Assembly: GCA_963931865.1 (NCBI GenBank)
Contig: OZ007510.1
Span: 4,355,366 to 4,419,365 of the forward strand
Length of the DNA stretch: 64,000 bases
Source of the DNA: Axinella damicornis
Lineage: Eukaryota; Porifera; Demospongiae; Axinellida; Axinellidae
Reading direction: 5' to 3'
This document shows positions 1 to 11,930 of the stretch, piece by piece. The first letter of the stretch is position 1; each line of letters begins with the position of its first letter. A model generated the notes under the pieces. It worked only from the letters and a program-made list of their open reading frames with translations. It had not been told where the DNA came from and did no database searches. The position numbers and the translations under genes were made by a program.

Positions 1-796
1 TGCCGCTGTCCGCGTTTCGCTTCCTCGCCAGCACGTAGTCGTCCGCCAGCTGCCCGGCCGCGGCAACGGTGTCAGGTTTCCTTTCGCTGAACCAGATGCG
101 GACACCTGTGGGGAGGGACTGTTCAATGGCAATTAAATCAGCCATCTCCTCCGCCGTTTTGCATCCCTTAGTCCACTTTGCCAGGTCTCCCAGCCTCACA
201 GCCAACTGCCGGTAGGACTCGTCCTCTTTCCGAGTGGCTGATCGGAACCTCTGCCTGTACGTTTCGGCGTTTATATTGTACCTCCTCAGTATCGCCTCCT
301 TGACTCTGTCATACTGGCCCGCCTCCTCCGTGGGCATGGCCGCATAGGCCTGCTGCGCCTTTCCCGATAGCTGTGGTGCTAGTCTCACGACCCAATGTGC
401 TTTCTCCACACCGTAAGCAGCCATCAATCGCTCAAACGTGAGGATGTACGCCTCAATGTCGTCGCTGTCGGTAAGTTTAGCCGGGTGCGCCGCGTCAAGT
501 TTGTTCGCAGGCCCGTGTCCGAGCGCTCTGGTGGTTTCCGTCAGCGGTGTTGTCCTATGGGAGCTCTCGACGAACTTCATCAGTGAGTCCATATGCTCTC
601 GTATTATCCGCATTTGCTTCTCGCCCTCTCTTTCTCTGGCGCGTCGGTCCTCCACCAACAACCGTAACAGTTCAGCCATTCCGACATCCTTGGTTGTCTC
701 TGACTCTCTACCAGAAGCTCCCGCAATCTCGTCCCGCTCCTCCTCCATCTCTCTAACGACTTTGGCATCCTGATATACTCTCCCAGACCTTAGCAT
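1..796 (-). CDS. Retroelement gag-like protein with SCAN-like domain, partial
   Basis: The reverse strand is open from an ATG at 796 to the window edge, about 265 codons, and continues outside. The N-terminal part is charged and looks helical. It is followed by a capsid-like region with the motifs DSDDIEAYILTFERLMAAY, LAPQLSGKAQQAYAAM, YDRVKEAILRRYNI and SYRQLAVRLGDLAKWT. Ordering and spacing match the SCAN-like capsid region of Ty3/gypsy-type gag proteins; SCAN domains of vertebrate zinc-finger proteins derive from such gags. A second in-frame ATG lies at 748. A primer-binding site and LTR-like sequence lie just upstream on the same strand, which supports a retroelement rather than a host gene. 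The nucleic-acid-binding and pol regions would lie beyond position 1. No stop or frameshift is visible, so the copy may be young. Confidence 0.8.
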   Translation of the reverse strand, partial: MLRSGRVYQDAKVVREMEEERDEIAGASGRESETTKDVGMAELLRLLVEDRRAREREGEKQMRIIREHMDSLMKFVESSHRTTPLTETTRALGHGPANKLDAAHPAKLTDSDDIEAYILTFERLMAAYGVEKAHWVVRLAPQLSGKAQQAYAAMPTEEAGQYDRVKEAILRRYNINAETYRQRFRSATRKEDESYRQLAVRLGDLAKWTKGCKTAEEMADLIAIEQSLPTGVRIWFSERKPDTVAAAGQLADDYVLARKRNADSG

Positions 797-832
797 AGGT
801 ATGTGGGTCCTGTTGCCTGTCCGCTAACAAAG

Positions 833-850
833 ATCCCACCGCTGCCACCA
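833..850 (-). other. Primer-binding site complementary to tRNA-Leu
   Basis: On the reverse strand the 18 bases are TGGTGGCAGCGGTGGGAT. They are the exact complement of the 3' end of eukaryotic tRNA-Leu including CCA (ATCCCACCGCTGCCACCA). The site lies 36 bases upstream of the gag ATG, as expected for reverse-transcription priming of an LTR element. Confidence 0.75.
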
Positions 851-852
851 CT

Positions 853-1160
853 TGTCAGGCTAATGCTGCAGAGCCGTGCACTCAGATTGACGAGGAGGAA
901 ATTTTTTACACTGAATTCACAATACGAGACTCTAGCACAAAACTGGCAGCATCTTGCTTAAATACAAAACATAACAAAAGCCTACAAACAATAAACAATA
1001 GGCCCAGCCAACCAAACAAGTGGGGGCCTGCTCTACCTACAGAACAAAAAACCCTGCTCTCTGTCTGAGTACAAAAATAACCCATACACCAATGGAGGCC
1101 TACTCTAGGGGAAACCATACATGAACTTAACCATACATGCATGGCTAGCTATAACTACAC
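853..1160 (-). mobile_element. Probable 5' LTR of the retroelement (outer edge uncertain)
   Basis: The LTR should end two bases from the primer-binding site, and the reverse strand there reads TTAGCCTGACA. A TATTTAAG promoter-like box on the reverse strand near 956-964 is suitably placed. The outer boundary is not determined: a TGT start near 1160 (TGTGTAGTTATAG) is plausible. The matching 3' LTR lies outside the window, so the pair could not be compared. Confidence 0.45.
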
Positions 1161-1533
1161 AAACCACAATGGCAATAAATCCAAATCAGTCAGGTGTCAA
1201 GAGTGTAGTATAGGGTTAAACATTGTCATGCAAGAAAAAAGCCGACCAAATTAATTCTGTTGCTTGGATCTTTGCAGCTTTTACAATCGAGCTTTCAATC
1301 CCCCCAAAATGGGAAGTAAGCAATCTTCAAACAAGGACCACAGTAGTTTAACTGGAGAGTAATTATGTGTACTCCACCCACTGTAATTTGGACCAAGCGA
1401 CTCTGTGCAATAACTGATTATCCATTTTGGTCTGGCACTGGCTACAATTTTTTGTGATCCATCTCCTTTCTCCTCAGTTGCCTGTGCATTGTTTAGCTTG
1501 CAATGAGCTCTGGTGTTCTCTCTTGTTCTGCAG

Positions 1534-4500
1534 TGTCGGCCCAACTGTGCCTGAGGGTGAACGAGCCACAGAAGCATGGGGAGACTCCAAAGCACTGCAA
1601 GAAGGCAGCAACGAAACTATTTCAGCGTCAAGGGAACCCAGCCCGTTTCTGGGAAAGAATGGTGCGAGGCAGATGTGTGGTGAGGATAAGGTGGGTGATG
1701 AAGCAAAGGAGGAGGTGATGGAGACGGAGGAAGAACGAAAGATGAGAATTGATGAGGAGTTGAATGATCTCTACACCGAGTTATCGGAAGCATCAGCAGT
1801 TGTTAACCTGAGACCCATTGGTTCTGATAGGCACCACAGAAGGTATTGGCTTTTTGCATCTCTGCCAGGGCTTTACGTAGAGGATCCCAGGCTGGAGTCA
1901 GTCGCTGGGCAACGTGAAGAAAAATTGCAAGTGATTGGTCAGCCACCACCAGCGCAGACCAACTTAGACCAGAGCCTGAGACCAGTCCACTCACAGCTAC
2001 TGCAAAAGTCAGATATCCGCACTACTGTAATTGATCTAACCGTCTCTCCCTCAAGTCAGTCACCACCACCTCTACCATCACCACACAACTCTCCAGATCT
2101 CAATGTATCCAAAACAGCTAGCTTCCTGGTACAAGAAGACAGCTGTATGCACTCCCACGGGGCTGATGTCTCAGGCACATCAGAGGGACCACTGAGTAGT
2201 GGTAACACAAGTCAACAACAACAACATCAAAACGTTTCGAGTCAGCGTTATTGGTCTTGCTACACCGTGCCGGAAGTTGTTGACTCCCTACTCACTGCGC
2301 TCAACCCAAGAGGACTCAGAGAGGTGGAACTCAAGAAGGCACTCGAAACTTGGGAACCACACATTCTGAGAACATTGTCCGAGTGTCCGTTTCATCCAGA
2401 TCACTTGTCCCCTGCCCTCCATCAACCCCAGTACAACACTGCCACTGAATTTTTGGAGCTGTACCTCAGAGAGCAGATTCTGGATATTGAGGAAAAGATC
2501 TACATGGGCAACCTAGGCTGCATGAAAGATGTACGTCGTCGAGGTGAATGGAGAAATGCAATAGAAAATTCAGGAGCAGCCGCTGTTTTTGCTACCGATC
2601 AAAATGCCTCCAATGGCGGTGGTTCAAGTAGCACTTTAGAATTGACCGAACAGCATCAACCAACTACTGTTGGATCGTCCCGACCTACTTCCCCTGTACC
2701 AGGTCTTGTTAGCTCCTCTGTGCAAGAGCTGTCAAAAGCTTTGTTGCAAGTCCAGACAGGAATTGAGAAGAAGTTTCTGATGGTACCCCTTGGGATGGCC
2801 ATAGACATGAAAAAGAAGAAAGGAAGCAAGAAGAATGGGTTTGTTAAAGAGGGAGATATTTGTCTGGAGCAGTGGAGGGCCTCCCTGGCAAAGGCCACCA
2901 GCTTTTCACAGATTTTCGTCCACCTGGCAACACTCGAGAGGGCTGTGATGTGGAGTAAATCTCTGATGAATGTCCGATGTCGAATCTGCCGGCGGAAAGG
3001 AGGTGATGAGTTCATGCTCCTCTGTGACGGCTGCGATCATGGCTACCACATGTATTGCCTGAGGCCACCTCTAGTTGACGTGCCCGCAGGCGACTGGTTC
3101 TGTTATGACTGTCATCCTGTGACTCCTGTGAAGCCCAGGAGGAGGGCCCAGAGAGTGGTGTTTCAGGTGTCAAGTGAGAGTGAGAGTGAGGAGGAGGAGG
3201 AGGAGCAAGCAGATGAGGGCTCTGGAGAGGAGGAGGAAGAGGAAGGGGAGAGGGAGTTGGAGGAAGAAGAAAGTGAGGAGGAAGAAGTCATCACCACGAA
3301 GAAATCCTTGCGTTCCAGGGGTCGTTTTTCCAAGGAGCCTAATGTACGAAGGTCGTCTAGACTGCGGCTCAGCTACAGTGATTCGAAGGGAGCTAAGGGC
3401 AAAGCACAGACGAAGAAGGGGCCAAAGAAACGCAGAGCATCTTTTGAACCCAAATTTGACAGTGCCAAAAGATCTCCTGGCAAAACTCCAAAGGGCGTGT
3501 TGACTAGCTATGAGAATACCAAAGCCAGGAAGAAGCTGAAGCTTGACAACTTGCCTTCACCAGTGCAACCGTCCAAGGCGGAGACTGTGATTGCCTCGAT
3601 TGTAGATGTGCGTTGCTCACAGCCCCAGTCAAGACAGCAAACCGGTTCCCGCCGACGGGAACTGATGGGCCTGGAAATGCAGCTGTGTGATGCACTATGG
3701 GAAGAAGTGAGCAACCATGACGACAGCTGGCACTTTGCTGCTCCCGTCAAAATGAAAGAGGTTAGTTACTGTAGTATACATGTAGGTCAGTCAGCCTTAT
3801 GCAATTATTACTGAGCACATTAGCACGAGCATGAGGCTCTGAATGATGGGTCTATTCTCACGATGTGTATACCATACCGTATAGCGGGTTATTTTTGTGG
3901 TTGGAAATTTTCTTGAAATGCTGGATACGGTCATCAGAATTAATTTTCGTGGTTCTAATTTTTGTGGCACCTGCGTTCACGTTATCGTCGTGGATGACGT
4001 AATATGAAAATTAGTACACATGGTTTGATGGCCGAAGTACAGTTTCAACGACATTGAGCGTGAGTGTGATGCAAAAGATGTGGGAGGCCAGTGTTGGAGA
4101 AGAACTAACATGCTAACGCGAGAATGGCAATCGTATATGTATTTATCGATTTGCTGTGGCGAGAGTTACTGGCCTCGTTTTTCGTCGCTTGGGTCCAATT
4201 CGATCACAACATGAGGGGCATGCAGCTGGTGATAGAGGATCCTGTCAATCGAGGACACTGTCAACGGGATGCAGTCACGCAGGTACAGCTACGAAGAAGC
4301 ATACAGTATACTTGAATGACGGCACCTACGTGTTGCACAGCGCGATTATCGGTTGAAAAGTTCGTGACTTGTTGATAAGTCACGAAATAACGAAAATTGG
4401 CACCCCACGAAAATAACCCACTATACGGTATGTACGTACGCACTTGGGAATGTTGATCACGCTTAGCAGGTGACTGCTCACTATGTACAGGAGTGCATAA

Positions 4501-6524
4501 TGACGAAGAGTGGAGGAGTGCAACAATCACATGAAAGATTAAAATTTGTAAGCTTCACACGGTAGTCCCGTTATTATTTTTGTCTCGGCACCGAAGTGCC
4601 GAGACACAGTGCTGGATGTGTAGGTACGTGGTACGTACGTCGCTTTTCGCAATGCGCCCGCGCAAGTGCTGCATGCATGCTCTACACCCTTAATAGGGTG
4701 TCAAACGTATTTATAACCTGCAAGTAGATCTTCAAAAATGATTATGGGTTTGCATGGCTGCTCATGAATCCTCTTACCAAGACTGCTGCTACGTAGCTCT
4801 AATACTTAATTCAGGACAATGAATACTCACCCATCCAGTGTGCTGCACTCAGCCATACTAAAGCTCACTCAGCTCTAGCTAGCTAGCTATAGGCCTATAG
4901 ATAAGTGCTGAAAGAATTGGCCAAGGTGTTGACTAAACATCAAGCACAGACACGAATTTAAAATACTGCTTTCACCCTTTGGGTGAACATTCCTGACCCA
5001 CCCCTTGCTCACACAGAACCTCCAAGGATATTGACGCTCACTTAAGCTGAAAGTCTCATAGCTAACAGATTTTGCAGTCATAATAAAGGGTTAAGCAGCT
5101 GCCATGTCCTCTGCATGATTCTAGCTGATACCAAGTCGTGCCGAGACACATCAAGTCTTTTAAAGACTCACTTGTTAGCTCATACGTGTAGGCGACGAAG
5201 GATGACTGCTATAGAAGACAACAGAAAAGCCAGTATTAGGACCCCCTTGTTCCCGGGCTTGTTCTCGAAAGGGAGAAGAGAGCCTGGTAACATTGGGGGG
5301 GGGGGGGGGGGGGGGGGGGTCAAACTGTTGACTTCTGGCATGTCATCATTCAGGTGATAAACAAAGGTCACTCCTACTTTGTAGTAAATGTCGCGCGAGT
5401 TACAAATCAGTCACAGGCTATTTGAAATAATACTCTTCATTTTTGAGGCATCCCCGGCTTTATCGAGATCCTAGGCACTTCTTGCAAGCAAACTGGACAA
5501 CTCGCCTTGCGAACTGTCGATCCCGTAAGCGGCAACATACGATGAACGAGCTGGTCCCGCAAACAAACCACAGTGAGCAGCAAGCTCAGACCAGTGGCCC
5601 TCTCACACACCTGTTATCTGCCTTTTACCAACCTTTGAGGGGTACTTTGGTCCTTGACGCTCATTTCTGAATCTACGTTAGCACAGCAGCGAAGGCAAAC
5701 ATGCCTACAAAATAGTCACATGTTCATGTGTTTTTGTTCTACAATCTGATTGGTTCCGCCAGAATCCTGGAGGCGGAAGTCCACGGTTTAACCCTCCCAA
5801 TGTTTCCAGACTCTTCTCCCTTTCAAGAACGAAGCCTGGGAACAAGGCTACCCATTGGTGGTGAAGCAGAGGAAGGACATTGTTACAGACCTTGACAAAG
5901 TGCTATGAAAACATGAGCGTCTCGACTAGTGGAAAAAAACGTGACTACTGGGAAACATCCAGCGGCACTTACGGACACTATTTTCTCTCTGCTGTAGTCA
6001 GTCAATTACTTTTCATGGAAAAACGATACATGCGTGTGCTAAAAGTACTATCAGGACAAGTGTCAAAGTGAAAACATTTTCAAAGGTTTTGCATGGTCAT
6101 TGCACGCTCCTTCCCTTCCTTCGACTGTTGATATTCATGATCTGGTTTGCCAACACATATGCGCACTTACCTCCACTAATATGTACACACACACACACAC
6201 ACACACACATACTAGTATCCGGACTACCATGACATCATAAGTGAACCCATGGATCTGCGAACCATTCGCAGCAAGATTAAGCGTGGCATCTACACCGGAC
6301 TGGACAACTTCCTAAAAGATGTACAGCTCGTCTTTTTCAACTGCCTCAAGTACAACAAGCGACACTCGGAAGTGGGCAAAGCAGGCGCTACCCTGAAACG
6401 ATTCTTTGAGAAGAGATGTAGTGATTTAGGCCTGAAGGACCTCAACTTGTGTGGAGCAAATGCTCTTGCAGAGAAGAAGAGTGCAAGCCCTGGCCTGCGC
6501 TCTTCTAGCAGACTTCGGAAGTAG
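1534..6524 (+). CDS. BAZ1/ACF1-like chromatin remodeling subunit, last two exons
   Basis: Exons: 1534-3760 and 6216-6524, joined in phase 0. The earlier part of the gene (WAC, DDT) is outside the window. In order the protein shows a WHIM/WSD first motif (VVNLRPIGSDRHHRRYW, about 1798-1850) and a second motif (LLTALNPRGLREVELKKAL, about 2287-2343). A conserved block before the finger (LERAVMWSKSLMNVRC) leads into a C4HC3 PHD finger (2974-3110: CRIC, LLCDGCDHGYHMYC, WFCYDC). Then come a long acidic stretch, a basic stretch and a C-terminal bromodomain. The bromodomain is split by the intron; its second half has YPDYHDIISEPMDL and the acetyl-lysine-binding Asn region NCLKYNKRHSEV. This order is that of BAZ1A/BAZ1B, which pair with ISWI ATPases to space nucleosomes. 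BAZ2 proteins share the C-terminal half, so the exact paralogue is open. An alternative acceptor at 1477 would extend the first exon. Confidence 0.88.
3873..4432. mobile_element. 560-bp MITE with 28-bp terminal inverted repeats
   Basis: The left end (3873-3900) begins CATACCGTATAGCGGGTTAT. The right end, read on the other strand, begins CATACCGTATAGTGGGTTAT, with two mismatches in 28. No transposase-like frame is inside. The immediate flanks are TA- and AC-rich, so a target duplication cannot be assigned with confidence. Confidence 0.75.
5245..5850. mobile_element. About 600-bp element with 40-bp inverted ends (TTGTTCCCRGGCTT)
   Basis: The left end reads CTTGTTCCCGGGCTTGTTCT and continues with CGAAAGGGAGAAGAG. 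The right end, reverse-complemented, reads CCTTGTTCCCAGGCTTCGTT and continues with CTTGAAAGGGAGAAGAG. These termini belong to the CTAGYCTCGTTCCCAG family seen throughout the window. The interior holds a poly-G run (about 5297-5319) and no coding sequence. Confidence 0.7.
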
Positions 6525-7000
6525 GAAGATATATACATACATGACAACTTTGATCCATGGTATCTCATGCTCACCTAATTTTAAATTATTCTACTGGTGT
6601 AATCTCAGCCTCTTGTTTTATCTCTCTATCTGTTTTTGTTTTGTACAAGTGTAATCGTACCTTCACTGATTTCACGGCACATTGGCTTGATCAGCTAGTC
6701 TCATTCCCAGACCAGTTCTCACAAAAGCTGGGTAGAATTGAACTACTGAAGCTCTGGATCCTGGGCAGGTGTGGGGGTGTCCTGTGCACAGTTGCTGAGA
6801 AGCACACCATTTTATACCTGGGTAGAGTAAGGGCAGGGGTGTCCGGACATGCTGCGAACTACTACCTACGAGCAACTGTGCGAAGAAGTTTGTGGGGTGT
6901 CCGGACACCCACCCCCGCACTTACTCTATACAGTATCTCCTATTAAAATTTGTGTGTGTGGTTGGAGAGTTTGCTTGGGGTGCAACTGTCAACAGACCGT
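6525..7000. other. 3' flank of the BAZ-like gene, no gene seen
   Basis: The region is AT-rich after the stop codon. A partly repeated segment around 6765-6940 contains GGGGTGTCC(T/G)G twice and reads like a degraded repeat. No convincing exon or RNA gene was found. Confidence 0.4.
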
Positions 7001-7009
7001 GCATCCCAC

Positions 7010-7770
7010 ATTGGTTTTAACATGGCCGGCCATAATCATTGTGCACCAATTTTTGGTAACAGGCAGCTTAGGCAGCATTAGCTATGTGCATGGTCACTTC
7101 ATGCCAGCATGAGTGATGAGTCACGGTTACATATGCAAAATCTTGTGTAGGACGTAAACCAACTTTGTTGACAACGCTTTCACGTGCGTGAGTGGATCGT
7201 TTGAGATGAGTGAAAATTCTGTAAGTCAGCTAGCTTGTTGTTGCTGCTGTTTTCAACTTGGCACCAACTACTACTGGCAGTTATCACCATCTGGTTGGAA
7301 CAAGGCTGAGCTGAAATTGTTAGTTTAGATGTGAGTGAGACTGGATTCTGGTGAGTGAGCATCTTCTTGTTGTTGCTGCTGCTGTTTTCAACTTAGCACC
7401 AACTACCGGCAGTTATCACCGTCTGGTTGGAACAAGCCTGGTCTGATGTGAGTGGATCCTTTGAGGATAGATTCTAGTGAGTGAGCATCTTGTTGTTGCT
7501 GTTGTTTTCACAACTGTCTAGAGCCATGTAGCTTCACTACCGGCAGTTATCACCATACTGGTGGAACAAGCCTGAGCTGAAATTGTTTGATGTGAGTAGA
7601 TCCTTTGAGAATGGATTCAGGTGAGTGAATGTTTTGTTGCTGCTGTTTTCAACTTACCGGTAGCACCAACCCTCTAAAAGTAATTGAGCGATGTAGACTA
7701 ACTGTATACATATAGCTAGCACCATCCAGTTGTAACGAGCCTGACGCTTCATTTTTAAAAATTATCTCAT
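7010..7770. repeat. Degenerate tandem array of about 130-140-bp units
   Basis: Four to five diverged units contain GTGAGTG(A/G)(A/G), TTGTTGCTGCTGTTTTCA, ACCGGCAGTTATCACC and TGGAACAAGCCTG, at about 7190, 7350, 7470 and 7610. The first unit is preceded by sequence shared with the inverted-repeat arms at 9630 and 14982 (TTTTAACATGGCC, CAACTTTGTTGACAA). The array therefore looks like an internal expansion within one repeat family. Confidence 0.7.
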
Positions 7771-9629
7771 CTAGTTGACAAAGTACAGACCACATGCACT
7801 GGAGAGCCACCCAGTCAGAACAAGCCTGAGCTGAAAGTATTTTTGTTAGCTAGTTAAACACAGGTCATGGTTTCAGCAATTAATTATTCTGTAGAGGTCA
7901 CTTTAAACCTATAATATTATGTGCTAAAAACAATACCGGTACTTTTTTGCTGCCTTTGGATGTAGCTATACCTCCTCACAGCAATGATTAATAGATACTA
8001 AGGCATACCAACACAACAAGCTAATGGAGGTACGATGATATCTCAAGTGTTTGACTCCATAACTAGGAATACGTATCCGCATAATTGCCTCGCGCGCACG
8101 CCGCGGCCGCATGCGCAGCCTGGCCACGTGCTTACGAATTACGAGTATGTAATAGCTAAGCAGGGGGCGGGCCCGGGGGTAGGACGAGATCACGTGCACT
8201 GTCATTTTGTATGACGTAATGCAAAGTCGTTCTACTGCTTTTCTCCGTGGAAGAAGGCTGCATTGCGCTTTCAAAGCATCCTGAAGAGTAACCTCCATGC
8301 AAAGACTGTGACCGAACTGGGTATAAGCCACTACACGCTACTACGTGCCTGTACTGAGCAGTTATGTAAGTGACCATGCAGACTCACCGAGAATATCAGC
8401 GAATGCAGACTTGTCGACCGCACTCAAGTGTTTAGCATCAGGTAGGAAGTCAATAAAGCGATCGAACCCCAGCGATAAGTCAGAGCTAGAGCTGTTACTA
8501 GTCTGCTAGTTCCGCATACTTCTTGTATATTATTGTGCACTATCCCTATGGAATTTTAATTGTACCACGTGCGCACAGACCTTGTCCCACCCCCCCTGAT
8601 AGCTAAGTGTGAATTTGCGAGTGTGGAGCTAAGATAAACATGTAGATTACACTCACTGTTCGACTCCACATGTAGCTGCTCTAGCTATGCAAGCCGTGAA
8701 GGCCCCGCTCGCTTGTACCCTAGCCTCTGGCTACATGAGACTATTGTGGAGTTGCGGTATAAACAGATGTCGACTGTTTGACTCCATATGTAGCTGCTCC
8801 AGCTCTGCAAGCCCTGGAGCACCGCGCGCTCGTCCACTAATCTGTTTCTCAAGGTTGTAGTTCTCGCACCGTCGAGCCCTCACGGCAAATAAAGGCCGGC
8901 AGGAAACCCGCAACATGCCTATCAACATTCCTGAGCGTGACATCTTCCGGTACGTACGTACCACGTACGTACATACGTATATAGTGAGAAATAGATCCCC
9001 CATTCAAAGCCTCGCGCTAATGCGCTCGGCAATTATAGTACATTCTACATGAAAACCAGGGCAATCCAGCAATGTCGATTAATTAGTGCACAGGAAGTGA
9101 CATCAGGTGGAAAATGGTTTGATGAAGTGACCAGAATGGCCCATAAAGCCTTGTCCAGCAAGCATAACTATACCTGATAAGACATTGGTACATGTAAGTT
9201 AAGTACATAGCATTGTACCCTGCATAGGAAGGTAGGACACATGATGCTTCATCCAGCCAAGACAATCAAGTGCATGGGTTGATCCTCCTGATGAGTACTG
9301 TTGGATGGTTTAGTGACGTATACTGCAAGTGGACAGTGTTCTTTATTGCTTGAGAATTGTTGAGATAATTATATCATGTGTCAAAATGCAGTGGGTTGTA
9401 GCGTAAGTTGCCAATTATCGGCCGGCACCAATTATCGGTACCATACACTTGGTGACTATTTTACTGACCTTTACGGAGAATGGTGCATGTAGAATCGTTG
9501 CTGCACATGGCAAGCGACAATAATGGCCAGAAAGTTTAATTTCCTGAAGTGGTATACGAGTGGCAGCAGTTCCAGGAAGAAAATATGAGCACTCCTAATA
9601 GTAGGTGGAGATTTTGAAAATACAAGAAT
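7771..9629. other. Repeat-derived non-coding DNA with a local duplication
   Basis: No gene was recognised. A segment with GACTCCA(C/T)ATGTAGCTGCTC(T/C)AGCT and GCAAGCC occurs twice, at about 8659 and 8779, giving a roughly 120-bp duplication. A CpG-rich patch lies near 8090-8190. Confidence 0.45.
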
Positions 9630-10240
9630 AGAGATTAATCCATCAAGGCCTATCAAGGAACCAAGAAACACTAGCGTAAACTACCATTTCTCAACCTCTA
9701 TCTAATGTTGACTGCTACTATACGATCAATGGTCAACTGACATGGTCAATAATAGGCAATACCCACATTTGTAATGGTGCCTGAACACCATTACAATTGT
9801 AGGTGGCCTCGTTCCCAGGGAGGAGCCTGGGAATGAGGCTAAACAGTTGCAACAATAACAACATTCACTTCCTTACTGCTCACTCATCAGAATCCATTCT
9901 AAAAGGATCCACTCACCTGAAAACACTTGTCAACAAAGTTGTTTACTTTGTGTGCATGGTTCCCCATAGCTAAGGCTGCCTAAGCTGCCTGAAATTAGCG
10001 CACAATTATTATGGCCATAAAAACTCAGAGTGTGTGATACTGACTAGCCAGACTATGCAAACACAGAAGTTAGCTTGCAAGCCATCTTTTGAAGACTTAG
10101 TCAATCATTCAGCATAGATCCGGGTATAGAGTAACATTTGAGCATCCCAGGCTTATTTTGTGCAAAGGCAAGGTTTTGGCTCTAGTCACAGTTAGGATAA
10201 ACTTGGATAGCCGTCTTAGTCCAGTTTCTTCTAGCACTTA
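9630..10240 (+). repeat. Left arm of a large inverted repeat
   Basis: This arm pairs with 14470-14982 on the opposite strand. Shared blocks include ATGGTGCCTGAACACCATTA, TGCTCACTCATCAGAATCCA, CAAAGTTGTTTACTTTGTG and AGCCGTCTTAGTCCAGTTTC. The right arm lacks a segment matching about 10040-10190. A third, direct copy lies at 11480-11930. Each long arm contains a short CCTCGTTCCCAGGGAGG hairpin. Confidence 0.85.
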
Positions 10241-10257
10241 TACAGTTCACACTTGAA

Positions 10258-10350
10258 ATTTAGGGATGGCATGGGATGGGACTAAGGCTGGTTAATGGCA
10301 TTCCTTGTTTGTCTGCTTTTTCAGGAGTCAGGGTGGCCATCACTAAAAAG
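10258..10350. repeat. Half copy of the fold-back element at 13391-13657
   Basis: Blocks GGGATGGGACT, GGTTAATGGCATTC, CTTGTTT and GGCCATCACTAAA match, in the same order, sequence from the perfect fold-back further right. The match is partial, so this looks like a decayed copy. Confidence 0.55.
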
Positions 10351-11479
10351 GATATCGATTTAGCTAGCTAATATTTGTGAGAAAATTTTTGTTTCTAGTT
10401 TGTGAGGTTTTAGAGTAGCTACATGAAATGTGTAAAACTAGAATGGTAGCTAGTAGGCGTAATGTACGATAGACAATATAATTATGTTAGAAATCTATAG
10501 CTCATGAAGAAAGGAGAGCCCGATCTGCCTTGTGATGGATGTGGTTGCTGCTCTGGGCAGCACCATTGTCACTTGCTTGTGTTGGGATTAATAATATCAC
10601 GCCCTGAATTATGGTGGATCAGTGCTGTACTAGCTTATGATCATGGTTATGGGAGAGTGAGATCAAAGAAGCTATCGTTCAGCTGCACTTGCCTATAACC
10701 CACGGAACTCAACTCCGGGTGAGGTGCGTGCCGGAGTGCATGCCTCTCAAAGGCATAGTTTTTGGTCATGGTATACGGGTACAACAACAACGTAAGGGTG
10801 CAGGGGTAGCTACCAGATGTACCTCTAGCCCTCATTATTTTTCCCATGGCCCAGTACGGATCGACTCATGTACTGAAAGCGTCCACTCCAGTCCAGTCCA
10901 CCAGTCCAGTGAATAAAGACGCCCGTCCATGGACCTAATCTTCCTATGCCACTGAAAGCGATGTTGTTCTGTGAGTGAACTAGCTCAGCTATGCTAGTCT
11001 ATGAGAAAATATGGACGACAACCAATTTGCAGAGTACATGTGCACTGATTTTATTCGTGTCAAGTACTTTTCCTGTGTGTATGTTCTGGGGTAGCTTTGG
11101 TGGAGTGCAGGGAAGCTAAAAATCTGCAGCAGCGCTTTGTTGTTGCTCGTGATGTGATCATGCAGCTGGTGTAGCTAAACATGCATGGAGGCTGTCTTTT
11201 TACCACAACACTTTCCAACCACCATGAGCTGTAGCTAACTACATGTAGATGGAATGGTGTCATGCACCCATCACACTTTGATTAGTGGTAATTTTTTCTG
11301 TACATGCCTATACTAGTCTCCTGCTTCACATAATACATCCATATAGCTGCTACATGGCTCCACTACAGTTGGAGCTAAGTTGCTATAGCCTCATTCCCAG
11401 GCTTCTCCCTATAGTAGTTGTTTGTTGAATATATAGTATGTGACAAAAAGCTGGGAGCAGCCTGGGAATGAGGCTAATT

Positions 11480-11930
11480 AAGAGGTTGCAACAACAACGA
11501 CACTCACTCACTTACTGCTCACTCATTAGAATCCATTTTAAAAGGATCTACTCACCTGATAAACACTGTCAACAAAGTTGTTTACTTCATGTGCATGGTT
11601 CCCCATACGTAACATGCACTCGTGACTCATGACACATGCAGAAACATAAGTGCATAGCTAAGGCTGCCTGCATGTTGCCTAAAATTGGTGGCACAAGGAA
11701 TAATTTATGGCCATGTTAAAACCCAACTGGATTGGATCCAATGTGTGACTAGCAAGCCATCTTTTGGAGACTTAGCTAATCATCTAGCATAGATTAATAT
11801 TCCAATGTTTGCAGGATTAGTTTGTGCCAAAGGCAAAGTTGTGGTCTATTACTCTGGTCACAGTTAGGATAAGATAAGCTTGGACAGAAAATTCCCGTCT
11901 TAGTCCAGTTTCTTCAAGCACTTCCAGTAC
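11480..11930 (+). repeat. Third copy of the inverted-repeat family
   Basis: This copy runs in the same orientation as 9630-10240. Shared blocks are TACTGCTCACTCATTAGAATCC, CAACAAAGTTGTTTACTTC, GCAAGCCATCTTTTG and CCGTCTTAGTCCAGTTTCTT. A CATTCCCAGGCT hairpin stands just before it (about 11392-11475), as in the other copies. Confidence 0.75.

Larger units (their letters stand above)
3761..6215 (+). other. Intron dividing the BAZ-like bromodomain
   Basis: The donor is GTTAGT and the acceptor ACTAG; the acceptor is preceded by a (CA)n run at about 6186-6209. The 2.4-kb intron contains two inverted-repeat elements (3873-4432 and 5245-5850). A poly-G tract lies near 5297-5319. No additional exon was recognised. 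Confidence 0.8.
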
